A DNA stretch of 46,293 nucleotides from Opitutaceae bacterium (GCA_023269585.1 JAHFTC010000021.1:1-46293), one strand, 5' to 3'. Positions 1 through 9,070 are shown, numbered from the stretch's first letter. Notes: generated by a model not told the origin, from the letters alone. Numbers and translations: made by a program.

Positions 1-323
1 GACGGAGCGGCGTCCCTACCCATGCGCCATACCCTCCGTGCATCCAAGGTAGGGATGGCGCTCCGCGCCGTCCGCTCGCCGCCGCGGTGTCGCCGGTCCA
101 AGGTAGGGATGGCGCTCCGCGCCGTCCGTTTGCCTGGCTGCCCTCTCGCCTCGTTCTTCGCGGCGCCCACGGACGCCGACGGAGCGGCGTCCCTACCCAT
201 GCGCCCTACCCTCCGTGCATCCAAGGTAGGGATGGCGCTCCGCGCCGTCCGTTTGCCTGGCTGCCCTCCGCGCCTCGTGCTTCGCAGCACCTACGGACGC
301 CGACGGGGCGGCGTCCCTACCCC
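1..323. repeat. REP-like repeat array, left flank of the RAYT gene
   Basis: Five copies of a short repeat with consensus GGTAGGGATGGCGCTCCG followed by CGCCGTCC. Forward copies lie at 44-74, 98-128 and 221-251; inverted copies lie at about 1-21 (cut by the window edge), 171-198 and 295-323. Each copy carries a small internal hairpin (GGCGC-tcc-GCGCC), and forward and inverted copies alternate as in BIME-type elements. The DNA between copies is also partly repeated. No credible gene is seen here; open frames through the array only reflect the repeats. Confidence 0.9.
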
Positions 324-760
324 GAATACTCCCATCGATAGGGCCAATCCTCGGCAGTCGTCACCAAACCCGCCCGAACGGGATTGTTCCGAATGTAGGC
401 AGCTTTCTCATCAAGACTCTCCCCATTCCTCAAGCGATGTTCGAAAAATCCACGCTGCCAGTGGATCCCGACTTCATGTGCGAGGAAGTGCTTCCACTGT
501 GGGACCAGTCTGCTCAACGACTCATCTCGGGGCACCGAAACCAAGGCGTGCAGATGGTCCGGCATCAGAACGAAAAGACGAACATGCCAACGCCCGCCCG
601 CAACCAGATGAGCGACCGATTCGAACACCCGACAAGCGACGGCGTCCTTCGCCAACGAGTTCACGCCTCTTTCTCGGCAGCACACAGTGATGAAATAGAT
701 CGCGCCTGTCTCCACCCATCCTGGCACCGAATGCGGTAAGGTCCTTCGACGCGGCCACAT
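317..760 (-). CDS. REP-associated tyrosine transposase (RAYT, Y1_Tnp/IS200-like)
   Basis: A 147-residue HUH-type single-strand transposase-like protein of the family that acts on REP palindromes. The metal-binding HUH motif is HLH at residues 69-71 (MPDHLHAL). The likely nucleophile is Tyr122 in AAYIRNNPVRAG, a signature segment of this family. Length fits a compact RAYT. The gene is bracketed on both sides by twelve copies of a REP-like repeat, the arrangement expected for a RAYT and its substrate. The ATG at 758-760 opens the frame directly at a family-typical N-terminus. The TAG stop (317-319) lies inside the inverted repeat copy at 295-323, so the repeat supplies the end of the gene. It is known that RAYTs are usually single-copy and not self-mobile; activity here is inferred. 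Confidence 0.9.
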   Translation of the reverse strand: MWPRRRTLPHSVPGWVETGAIYFITVCCRERGVNSLAKDAVACRVFESVAHLVAGGRWHVRLFVLMPDHLHALVSVPRDESLSRLVPQWKHFLAHEVGIHWQRGFFEHRLRNGESLDEKAAYIRNNPVRAGLVTTAEDWPYRWEYSG

Positions 761-797
761 GTCTCCACATATACCTCACTCGTTCCAACCGACAAGT

Positions 798-1115
798 CCA
801 AGGTAGGGACGGCGCTCTGCCGCCGTCCTCTAGCCGCCGCGATGTCGCCGGTCCAAGGTAGGGATGGCGCTCCGCGCCGTCCGCTTGCCGCCGCGGTGTC
901 GCCGGTCCAAGGTAGGGATGGCGCTCCGCGCCGTCCGTTTGCCTGACTGCCCTCTCGCCTCGCAATTCGCAGAGCCCACGGACGCCGACGGAGCGGCGTC
1001 CCTACCCACGAGCCCTACCCTCCGTGCATCCAAGGTAGGGATGGCGCTCCGCCGCCGTCCGCTCGCCGCCGCGATGTCGCCGGTCCAAGGTAGGGATGGC
1101 GCTCCGCGCCGTCCG
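798..1115. repeat. REP-like repeat array, right flank of the RAYT gene
   Basis: Six further copies of the same repeat. Forward copies are at about 798-827, 853-883, 907-937, 1030-1061 and 1085-1115; an inverted copy is at 980-1007. The copies at 798 and 1030 carry small changes in the hairpin (GCCGCC in place of GCGCC). The interval 761-1147 holds no other gene. Spacer segments such as the one following CCGTCCGTTTGCC also recur from the left array, so larger units have been duplicated. Confidence 0.9.
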
Positions 1116-1147
1116 CTCGCGGCCACCGCTCGCGCCCACCGCCCGCC

Positions 1148-2179
1148 CTACTGCGCGAGCCCGGCGTAGAGGAACCAGCCATAGCCGGCGATCATCACCG
1201 CGCCCATGAACCGCGGCAGGCGCCCGAGCGTGGCCACGCAGAGGAAATGGATGAGCGCCGCCGCCCCGATCACGATCACGGCATCCTCGAAGAATTTCGG
1301 CACCGGCACGGGCTTGATCAGTGCGGCCAAGCCGAGGCAGAGCGGGATGCAGATGTGGCCGTCGCCCACCTGCGAGCTGAAGACGATGTCGGGCCGGCGT
1401 TTCCAGCCGTAGTAGAGGGCGAGCAGCGCATTCGGCAGCACCATCAGCCAACCGGTCAGCCAGCCCAGGCTCGCATCGCCGAGCAGCTTCACCGGGTGCT
1501 TCCCGATCCAGCCGACGAGCCAGTCGATGCTCACGTAGAGCAGCCACGCGCCGACGCCGAGCAGCGCCAGGTCCACCAGCAGCCGCAGCGGATTGGGCGA
1601 CTGCTTCTGCCGTACGTTGTTCTTGAGCACCTCGAAAACATGGATCGCCTGCCAGAAGGCGAACAGGCCCACCAGCACCAACCCGTCGCCAAAATCCAAC
1701 GTCCCGTCCTGCGCCAACGCCCAGACGGTGCCGGTGAAGAAGAATACGGCCAGGATCGTGAGCAGCAGCGAAAGGCGGTTGAGCTCGTGCTCCTGCGCCT
1801 TGCCCGCGGCCTTCGCCCCGCCGCCGGCCTTCTTGCCCTCGCCCTTCTTCGCCCCCGCCGCCGGCATCACCTGCAGGCCCCAGAGCAGCGCCGGCAGGCC
1901 GATCAGCAGCGTGAGGTTCGTCGTGTTGTTCACGAGCGCGTTGGTGAAGACCTCGCGCCCGGGGCCGTTGCGCTCCGCGAGCACGAACACGAACAGCAGG
2001 TTCCCCAGCCCCGAGCAGAACGGCATCACCAGCGTGCCCAGGGCCGTACCCTGGAAACCGTACGCCGTCATCGCATTGAGCCGCCAGATCGTCAGGGCCG
2101 ACGCCAGCGCGAACAACGCGAGGAAACCGAGCGGCGCGTAGCCGCCCCACTGCTCGATGAATTCGACAAGATCACTCAC
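1148..2179 (-). CDS. Divergent CaCA-family (Na+/Ca2+ exchanger-like) membrane protein
   Basis: A polytopic inner-membrane protein of 343 residues with two homologous halves resembling cation/Ca2+ exchangers. Alpha-repeat 1 covers about residues 44-100 and alpha-repeat 2 about 240-290; a Lys/Ala-rich cytoplasmic-type linker lies at 111-130. In alpha-repeat 1 the family's core Glu is replaced by Asn60 (SGLGNLLF) while the later Asn85 is kept. In alpha-repeat 2 the core Glu is replaced by Asn250 (VLPNALL) while Asp273 is kept. Substrate is therefore uncertain. I chose the GTG at 2177-2179 because the residues before it are Arg/Gly-rich and unlike a membrane protein start; no strong ribosome site decides it. 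It is divergent from the lipoprotein gene beginning at 2332, and its stop lies just beyond the REP array. Confidence 0.7.
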   Translation of the reverse strand: MSDLVEFIEQWGGYAPLGFLALFALASALTIWRLNAMTAYGFQGTALGTLVMPFCSGLGNLLFVFVLAERNGPGREVFTNALVNNTTNLTLLIGLPALLWGLQVMPAAGAKKGEGKKAGGGAKAAGKAQEHELNRLSLLLTILAVFFFTGTVWALAQDGTLDFGDGLVLVGLFAFWQAIHVFEVLKNNVRQKQSPNPLRLLVDLALLGVGAWLLYVSIDWLVGWIGKHPVKLLGDASLGWLTGWLMVLPNALLALYYGWKRRPDIVFSSQVGDGHICIPLCLGLAALIKPVPVPKFFEDAVIVIGAAALIHFLCVATLGRLPRFMGAVMIAGYGWFLYAGLAQ

Positions 2180-2331
2180 GGGCCGCGACTCTCGCGAGGG
2201 GCGGCGCCGGTTGGCAACGCCGCAGTGCGCGCCGTCGCCCCGTCCGCGGCCGCGTTTTGACAGTTCTTTCGGAAACGATTTCGGTCCGCGCCCTTTCGCC
2301 ATCGACCGCACCGAATACCGTCCGCGCCGCT

Positions 2332-3885
2332 ATGGTGCGTACTCTCCTTTGGCTGGGTGTGGCGGCCGGCGCGCTCGCGTCGGTCGCCGGGTGTCAGAAG
2401 AACGCGGATTCGTCCGCCGCGGCCGCCCGTTCCGCCGCGGATTCGGCCGCCCTCGTCGGCGCCGGCGAACGCAGCGGCCACTTCGCCGCCGTCAACCGCC
2501 ACCTTGAGCTCGGCGGCGCGCTCTACGCGTTTGTCGATGTCGACGGCGATGCCGCCCGCCTCGGCGACGCTCTACGCGGCCTCGTGGACGGGGTCGCCGC
2601 CGACCAGCCCCAGGCCGCGTTCCTCCGCCAGGATTTCCGCCAGATCCTCGACGACCTCGGGCTCACCGGCGTGAAGGCCGTCGGCCTCAGCTCCGTCGCC
2701 GATCCCGCCGGCGGCTACCGCAACCGGTGTTACTTCCATCTGCCCGAAGGTCGCCGCGGGCTGCTCGCGGGTCTCGGCGGACCACCCGCGCCCTTCCCCA
2801 ACCTCCAACTCGCCCCGGCCGACGCCGATCTTTTCTGCGAGACCGAGCTCGATCTGCCTGCCGTCTACGCCGCGCTGCGCGCCGTCACCGCGCGGGTGGG
2901 CGGCGACACCACCGCCGCGGCGCTGGAGGCGAAACTCAAGGCGCTCGGCAACGAGGCCGGCTTCTCGGCCTTCGATCTCGTCAACCGCTGGAAGGGCCGC
3001 TCCACGTTCATCGCACGCTTCGAGCCCGAGGGCGCGATCGCGTTGCCCACGCCCGAGGCGGTGCAGATCCCGGCCGTCTCGTTCGTGCTGCGGTTCGACG
3101 GCGTGGCGCCCGCCCTCAAAGACCTGCTCGACCGGCTCCCCGCCTTCGCGCGCACCGAGGAGGGAGGCGTGGCCTTCTACGCACTCAAGCCGCGGCAGCC
3201 CGTGGCGAACTGGACGCCGCTGCTCGCGATCGAGGGCGAGGCGCTGTATTTCGCCACCTCCCGCGGATTCCTTGATGCGTGCCGCGGCACCGGCCCGCGT
3301 CTCGCGCAGGACCCCGGCTTCGCGGCCGCACTCGGGCGCCTCGGCAAAGAGGGCAACGGGCTGACCTACCTCTCCCCGCGGTTCTTCACCCGCCTGCACG
3401 AATTGCCCGAGCTCAACCGCGCCGCCAGTCCCGAACTGGCCCGCACGCTCGCCCTCGCCGTGCGCAACCTGCCCTCCCCGCGCCAGCCTCTCCTCGCCCT
3501 GCGCACGAACCTGCCCGACGGCATCCTCTTCCGCTCCGCCTTGCACAGTTCGTTGAAGGAGGACCTCGCGATGCTAGCGATCTACAACCCGGTGACGATC
3601 GGCGCCCTCGTCGCCGTCGCCGCCCCGGCGTTCCAGAAAGTCCGCACAACCTCGCAGGACAACGCCATCCGCAACAACCTCCGCCAGCTCGCGCTCGCCG
3701 CCGAGCGCCACTATCGCGAGACCGGCGCCTCCAACGCCACCTATGCCGATCTCGTCGGCCCCGGGCGCTACCTACCCGACCTCCGGCCGGTCGCCGGCGA
3801 GAGCTACCGCAGCATCATCTTCCGCGCCGGCGCGCCCGTGCGCCTCCACCTCCCCGACGGCCGCACCTTCGAGGCGAAGCCGTAA
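2332..3885 (+). CDS. Lipoprotein with C-terminal pseudopilin-like segment
   Basis: A 517-residue predicted lipoprotein. The N-terminus has a short hydrophobic signal ending in a lipobox, SVAG-Cys21. The middle (about 45-410) resembles no family I can name with certainty. From residue 414 onward it reads like the body of a verrucomicrobial type II pseudopilin (hydrophobic helix GALVAVAAPAFQKV, then NNLRQLALAAERHY and ATYADLVG), but it lacks the FTLIE prepilin cleavage signature. An excellent ribosome-binding site (AAGGAGG at 3556-3562) stands eight bases before an in-frame ATG at 3571, so a separate short product is possible. The start at 2332 is preferred over an upstream TTG because it puts the signal peptide at the N-terminus. 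Function unknown; envelope location is likely. Confidence 0.8.
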   Translation: MVRTLLWLGVAAGALASVAGCQKNADSSAAAARSAADSAALVGAGERSGHFAAVNRHLELGGALYAFVDVDGDAARLGDALRGLVDGVAADQPQAAFLRQDFRQILDDLGLTGVKAVGLSSVADPAGGYRNRCYFHLPEGRRGLLAGLGGPPAPFPNLQLAPADADLFCETELDLPAVYAALRAVTARVGGDTTAAALEAKLKALGNEAGFSAFDLVNRWKGRSTFIARFEPEGAIALPTPEAVQIPAVSFVLRFDGVAPALKDLLDRLPAFARTEEGGVAFYALKPRQPVANWTPLLAIEGEALYFATSRGFLDACRGTGPRLAQDPGFAAALGRLGKEGNGLTYLSPRFFTRLHELPELNRAASPELARTLALAVRNLPSPRQPLLALRTNLPDGILFRSALHSSLKEDLAMLAIYNPVTIGALVAVAAPAFQKVRTTSQDNAIRNNLRQLALAAERHYRETGASNATYADLVGPGRYLPDLRPVAGESYRSIIFRAGAPVRLHLPDGRTFEAKP

Positions 3886-4310
3886 CCGGTTTCTCGAGAT
3901 ACGCGGGTTGGGCTGACGCTGGCGCTTCAGCTGCGCGCAACCATTCGTCGAGCGTCACAGGACGAGTGACAAGAGCCTGAAAGGATGAGCAGCCGGAGCG
4001 GCCGCGCGACTCGGACTGGGTCAGCGCCGGAGCGGCGCTCGTCTCTCGCTACACGACCCTCGTCCGCGTCGCCTGGGACTGCGGGGTAGGCCGCCCCACG
4101 AACCGCCGGCGGCCCGCGCCTTCCGCACGCGTCTGATCGCGCTCAGTGGTCTCCCGCAACCGGTGCGTGCCGCGTTTCTCGCGCCCGCTCCCCCGCGTCC
4201 CACTTCCGGGAACGCCCTTTCCCCCGGTCGTACCAAACGCGTCGGCAGCCCCGCGCCATGATCCGATTTAACTACCTGTGCACCAGCGCCTTTTGGCGCG
4301 CCAACAACCT
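3886..4310. other. Long non-coding interval
   Basis: I see no credible gene in this stretch; the only moderate open frame (minus strand, 4021-4341) has Arg/Gly-rich composition without family resemblance. It ends with a relatively AT-rich part (about 4258-4285) and a small hairpin, GCGCC-tttt-GGCGC at 4286-4299, just ahead of the sigma-54-type promoter at 4311. Activator-binding sites for that promoter would be expected in this interval, but I cannot name one. Confidence 0.5.
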
Positions 4311-4326
4311 TGGCACGAACGCTGCA
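4311..4326 (+). promoter_or_regulatory. Sigma-54-type (-24/-12) promoter
   Basis: The sequence TTGGCACGAACGCTGCA matches the RpoN consensus TGGCACG-N4-TTGC(A/T) with one difference. The invariant GG is at 4312-4313 and the invariant GC at 4324-4325, exactly the required 12-base step. Transcription would start near 4336-4337, giving an 18-base leader before the ATG at 4355. The GGAGGG at 4331-4336 would then lie at or before the start site and could not serve as a full ribosome site. A sigma-54 activator gene lies immediately downstream, which supports the reading. Confidence 0.75.
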
Positions 4327-4354
4327 ATTAGGAGGGCACAATCAACTCTTCATC

Positions 4355-4627
4355 ATGAAAACAACTCGTGTTCTCCTCACCGCGGCCGCCACCCTCCTCG
4401 CCCTCGCGACCGTCGCCTTCGCCCTCCTCAACCTGAAGCTTCCCGTGGTCGAGTTCTTCGGATACGGCACCGGCGGGTTCTGCGTCCTCGGCCTCCTCGG
4501 CATGCTCGTCAGCGAGCGTCCCGTGCGCCGGCCCAGCATCGCCAGCCGCCCGGCGGCGACCCCGCCGGCCCCGCGGCCGGTCCGCAGTCGCCCAACCGCC
4601 CGCCGCCTGCTCACCCACGCCGCCTGA
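4355..4627 (+). CDS. Small two-helix membrane protein, probable sigma-54-controlled
   Basis: A 90-residue protein with two hydrophobic segments (about residues 5-27 and 36-52) and a Pro/Arg-rich basic tail (about 54-90) that would be cytoplasmic. The pattern FALLNLKLPVVEFF between the helices is reminiscent of LapA-like small membrane proteins (DUF1049), but the match is too short to assert. The ATG at 4355 follows a sigma-54-type promoter with a leader of about 18 bases. A terminator at 4680-4718 ends the transcription unit, so it is probably monocistronic. Next to it lies an NtrC-type activator, suggesting this small protein is a direct target of that regulator; its role is unknown. Confidence 0.65.
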   Translation: MKTTRVLLTAAATLLALATVAFALLNLKLPVVEFFGYGTGGFCVLGLLGMLVSERPVRRPSIASRPAATPPAPRPVRSRPTARRLLTHAA

Positions 4628-4679
4628 CCACCGCCCACGCTTCGGTCCTCATGACTTGTCTGTCGTAATAAGGGGTTGC

Positions 4680-4718
4680 GCCCCGCCGCCGGCCTAGCCG
4701 CGGCGGGGCCTGTTTGTT
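4680..4718 (+). terminator. Rho-independent terminator after the small membrane protein gene
   Basis: A 10-bp perfect GC-rich stem (GCCCCGCCGC at 4680-4689 with GCGGCGGGGC at 4700-4709) closes a 10-base loop and is followed by CTGTTTGTTC. It separates the small gene from the activator gene beginning at 4847. Confidence 0.75.
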
Positions 4719-4846
4719 CACGCCCCGCCGCCCCGATTGACTCGTCTCCCGCTCTTCAGCACGCTCGCCCCCGTCCGCTCCCTGCTCCCGAGACTACGCC
4801 CAGGCCACCGACAACCGTCCACCGGCCACCGCACACCGCTTTCCCC

Positions 4847-6205
<1,359 letters not shown>

Positions 6206-6224
6206 GGATTGAGGTTTCAGCGCC

Positions 6225-7067
6225 GTGCAAATCCTCGATCACCTCGCGAACCGTCTTCGCCTAACGGTATCGGTCCTTGGGCTCATTCTTGCCGCAATCG
6301 TGGCGAATGAACTCGTCGTGCACTCTGCAACTCCAAGAGCCGAACTCGGTCTTTGGGCTAGCCTCGGACGCGGAGTAGTTGCCTCGTTTTTCTGGGGTTC
6401 CGTGCCTTGGCTCCTCACCAGGATTCTGGGGAGTCCACGTCGGCGCTTAATCGCAGCACTGTTCCTTTGTCTCGGCGTTGCCGGCTCAATCTTGGGGCAA
6501 GTCCAGTACTGGATCTCCAGAGACGCGGAGCTGAGCATTATCCACTTCGCCAGCGCTGCGTTCATTCTCGGCAGCCTTCTTCTCGTCCCCGCGAAGGAGC
6601 CGCGTGTCTCACCCAAGTACCAAACACCTCTGCGACGGATATCTTCCACTCTCGCTGCAGCAGTCTCGATTGGTACGGCCTACATCGTCCTGATGGACTT
6701 AGCCGACATCGCTGCGACCGCCTTCGCAGTCGAATACTCTTTGTGGACTGCGACGCTGGCGATCGGCTACTGGAACCACTACTTCGCTCATTCAACAGCT
6801 TGGTTCATCTACGCACTCGCCTTCCGCACCATCCTCCAGTCCGAAGAGAAACTCCCGACTTTGTTGGTCTGTTACGCACTCTTCGTTGCCCTGCTTCTGC
6901 AAGGTCCGAACGTACGTTGGATGCCAAACTTGCCCGTGGCCTCGGGGGCTTTGGCGATCCAGTTCGTGCTTCTCGTTCGGCTCTTCGCGATCGACCTGAC
7001 TCGTGCCGGAGTCGATCTCGGCCGAGTCATCGGAACACCCCACCCGGCCCCCATTAGCGTCGATTAG
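6225..7067 (+). CDS. Orphan polytopic membrane protein
   Basis: A 280-residue protein with about seven or eight hydrophobic segments, for example at residues 12-30, 43-65, 76-93 and 108-122. I recognise no family or motif. The proposed GTG start at 6225 lies 19 bases after the stop of the activator gene, so co-transcription is likely. Its codon use is clearly less GC-biased at third positions than in the two flanking two-component genes, which suggests later insertion between a regulator and its kinase. The stop codon falls in a 10-bp tandem repeat (7051-7080). It might act with the kinase as a sensor or be an unrelated insert. Confidence 0.75.
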   Translation: MQILDHLANRLRLTVSVLGLILAAIVANELVVHSATPRAELGLWASLGRGVVASFFWGSVPWLLTRILGSPRRRLIAALFLCLGVAGSILGQVQYWISRDAELSIIHFASAAFILGSLLLVPAKEPRVSPKYQTPLRRISSTLAAAVSIGTAYIVLMDLADIAATAFAVEYSLWTATLAIGYWNHYFAHSTAWFIYALAFRTILQSEEKLPTLLVCYALFVALLLQGPNVRWMPNLPVASGALAIQFVLLVRLFAIDLTRAGVDLGRVIGTPHPAPISVD

Positions 7068-7080
7068 CGTTCATCAGCGG
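7051..7080. repeat. 10-bp tandem repeat, three copies
   Basis: CCATTAGCGT, CGATTAGCGT and TCATCAGCGG follow each other without a gap, one helical turn per unit. The stop codon of the orphan membrane protein gene is within the second unit. The repeat lies between that gene and the kinase start. Confidence 0.7.
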
Positions 7081-7149
7081 TTTCCCAATTCCTCCGTCCT
7101 TCCTTCCCTTCGTTCTCTTCTGTCGCCCACTCCGGTCTCTTCCCCCTCC

Positions 7150-8514
7150 GTGTCCCCCACGCCCTCCAGCCCCAAGCCCCGTCGCAAACACGAGACGCCC
7201 TTCGACCGGCGCCTGCTCGGGCTCGTCCTTGCCTCCGGGCTGCCGGCCGTCGCCACGGCGATGACACTTCTCTTCGTCGACGAGTTCACCACGCGCACGC
7301 GCTGGACGCTCGGGCTCTTCGTCGTCGGCTGCTGGTTCTTCGGCGCGCTCATGGTGCGCGAACGCGTCGTCCGCCCGCTCCAGACCATCGCCAATCTCCT
7401 CGGCGCCCTGCGCGAGGGCGATTTTTCCATCCGCGCCCGCGGCACCTCGCCCGAGGACCCGCTGGGCGAAGTCCACGCCGAGATCAACACCCTCGGCGCC
7501 ATGCTCCGCGAGCAACGCCTCGTCGCCATGGAGGCCACCGCGCTCCTGCGCACGATCATGGCCGAGATCGACGTCGCCATCTTCGCCTTCGACGAGAGCT
7601 ACCACCTCCGCCTCATCAACCGCTCCGGCCAGGAACTGCTCGCCCAACCGGCCGAACGCGTCATCGGCCGCAGCGCCGAGGAACTCGGCCTCGGCTGCTG
7701 CCTCGACGGCGACGGCACCCGCATGCTCCCGCTGTCATTTCCGGGCGGACACGGCCGCTGGGGCATGCGCCGCACCTCCTTCCGCGAACAGGGCCGCCCG
7801 CACCACCTCGTCGTCATCGCCGACCTCTCCCGCGCCCTGCGCGATGAGGAGCTCAAGGCGTGGCAGAAACTCGTGCGCGTGCTCGGCCACGAGCTCAACA
7901 ACTCCCTCGCCCCGATCAAGTCCCTCGCCGGCAGCCTCGGCACGATGCTCAAGCGCAAGCCCGCCGAGTGGGAGGAGGACATGCAGCGCGGCCTCGAGAT
8001 CATCGCCACCCGCGCCGACGGCCTCGCGCGTTTCATGGAGGCCTACGCCCGCCTCGCCCGCCTTCCCCAGCCCAGCCTCGCCCCCGCCGACCTCTGCGCC
8101 ATCGTGCGCCGCGTCGCCTCGTTGGAGGCGCGCGTGCCGATCCACGTCGCCGATTGCCCGCAGCTCACGCTCGAGCTCGACGCCGCGCAGATCGAGCAGC
8201 TCCTCATCAACGTCCTCAAGAACGCCGCCGAGGCCGCCCACGAGACCGGCGGCGGCGTGCACGTGAGCTGGTCGACCAACGCCCACGAGGCCGAAGTCCG
8301 CATCGCCGACGACGGCCCCGGCATCGCCAACCCGAGCAATCTCTTCGTGCCGTTCTTCACCACCAAGCCCGGCGGCTCCGGCATCGGGCTCGTGCTCTGT
8401 CGCCAGATTGCGGAGAACCACGGCGGCAGTCTTTCCCTCGCGAACCGCACCGACCGCACCGGCGGCGTCGCCACGATCCGGTTACCCCTGCGCCGCAGTT
8501 CGACATCCGGATAA
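7150..8514 (+). CDS. Membrane sensor histidine kinase, NtrY-like
   Basis: A 454-residue kinase, probable partner of the sigma-54 activator at 4847. Two membrane helices (about 22-43 and 52-69) enclose a very short external loop of about 8 residues, so the sensing input is probably membrane-internal or cytoplasmic. A HAMP linker (about 70-122) and a PAS-like region (about 130-230) follow. The phosphoacceptor is His247 in VLGHELNNSL. The ATPase domain shows the N box (NVLKNAAEAA), G1 (DDGPGI) and G2 (GGSGIGL). The start is uncertain: GTG at 7150 is the first that does not overlap the preceding gene, whereas the open frame reaches back to 7003. No ribosome site decides it. The order HAMP-PAS-HisKA is typical of NtrY. 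Confidence 0.9.
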   Translation: MSPTPSSPKPRRKHETPFDRRLLGLVLASGLPAVATAMTLLFVDEFTTRTRWTLGLFVVGCWFFGALMVRERVVRPLQTIANLLGALREGDFSIRARGTSPEDPLGEVHAEINTLGAMLREQRLVAMEATALLRTIMAEIDVAIFAFDESYHLRLINRSGQELLAQPAERVIGRSAEELGLGCCLDGDGTRMLPLSFPGGHGRWGMRRTSFREQGRPHHLVVIADLSRALRDEELKAWQKLVRVLGHELNNSLAPIKSLAGSLGTMLKRKPAEWEEDMQRGLEIIATRADGLARFMEAYARLARLPQPSLAPADLCAIVRRVASLEARVPIHVADCPQLTLELDAAQIEQLLINVLKNAAEAAHETGGGVHVSWSTNAHEAEVRIADDGPGIANPSNLFVPFFTTKPGGSGIGLVLCRQIAENHGGSLSLANRTDRTGGVATIRLPLRRSSTSG

Positions 8515-8583
8515 ACTGCCCCATTCCCGCCGCAGGGCGCTCGCGGCGCCTATGCGCCTTGGGCTTCCCGCGTGGAAGACCCA

Positions 8584-9024
8584 TCACGGCGTCGCTGCTG
8601 CAGCCGGGAAGGTGATCTCCACTGTCATCTGCGTGTAGACCGGCACCATGCGCTGCTCGCCCGTGGCGTAGTGCATCCCAGGCTCGAACTCCCACTGCCG
8701 CACCGCCTCGACCGCCGCCTGCGCGAACGCCGCCGGCGGATCAAACATCGCTGACACCTTCAGGACCTTGCCCTCGAAGCTGACGACGAACGACACATAC
8801 ACACGCCGGTCGTGCTTCAACGTCGCGCCCTCCGCCGGCATCACAGGTTCGATGCTCTTGATCAGTTTCGGCAACTTGGCGCCATCGGCAACGGCCTGCG
8901 GATCCGGTTCGTTGGGGAACGGCACCGGAGTGGCAATCTGCACGGCGCCGAACGCCGCGAGCGTCGCAAGCCCGGCGGCAGCGACGAGGGCACGTGACAA
9001 CAGGGAGAACGAGGATGAGCTCAT
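8584..9024 (-). CDS. TonB C-terminal domain protein
   Basis: A 146-residue protein with an N-terminal hydrophobic segment (about 5-30) and a TonB-type C-terminal domain (about 55-140), recognisable by the pattern VYVSFVVSFEGKVLKVS, then AVEAVRQWEFEPG. TonB-type proteins pass inner-membrane energy to outer-membrane transporters. This copy lacks the long Pro-rich spacer of a classical TonB, so it may not span the periplasm and could have a different task. The ATG at 9022-9024 is preferred over one ten codons upstream because it leads directly into the hydrophobic segment. The gene is convergent with the histidine kinase gene; no exbBD genes are nearby. Confidence 0.75.
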   Translation of the reverse strand: MSSSSFSLLSRALVAAAGLATLAAFGAVQIATPVPFPNEPDPQAVADGAKLPKLIKSIEPVMPAEGATLKHDRRVYVSFVVSFEGKVLKVSAMFDPPAAFAQAAVEAVRQWEFEPGMHYATGEQRMVPVYTQMTVEITFPAAAATP

Positions 9025-9070
9025 GGGGGTTGGGTGAAACGAAAGTATCCGCATAACGCCGACTTACCGA

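Noticed and set aside
4021..4341. Minus-strand frame of 106 codons in the long intergenic interval
   Set aside because: Arg/Gly-rich, no ribosome site, and it would overlap the sigma-54 promoter.
8549..8562. Hairpin GGCGC-CTAT-GCGCC between the kinase and TonB-like genes as a bidirectional terminator
   Set aside because: The stem has only five pairs and no T-run on either side; kept as a note only.
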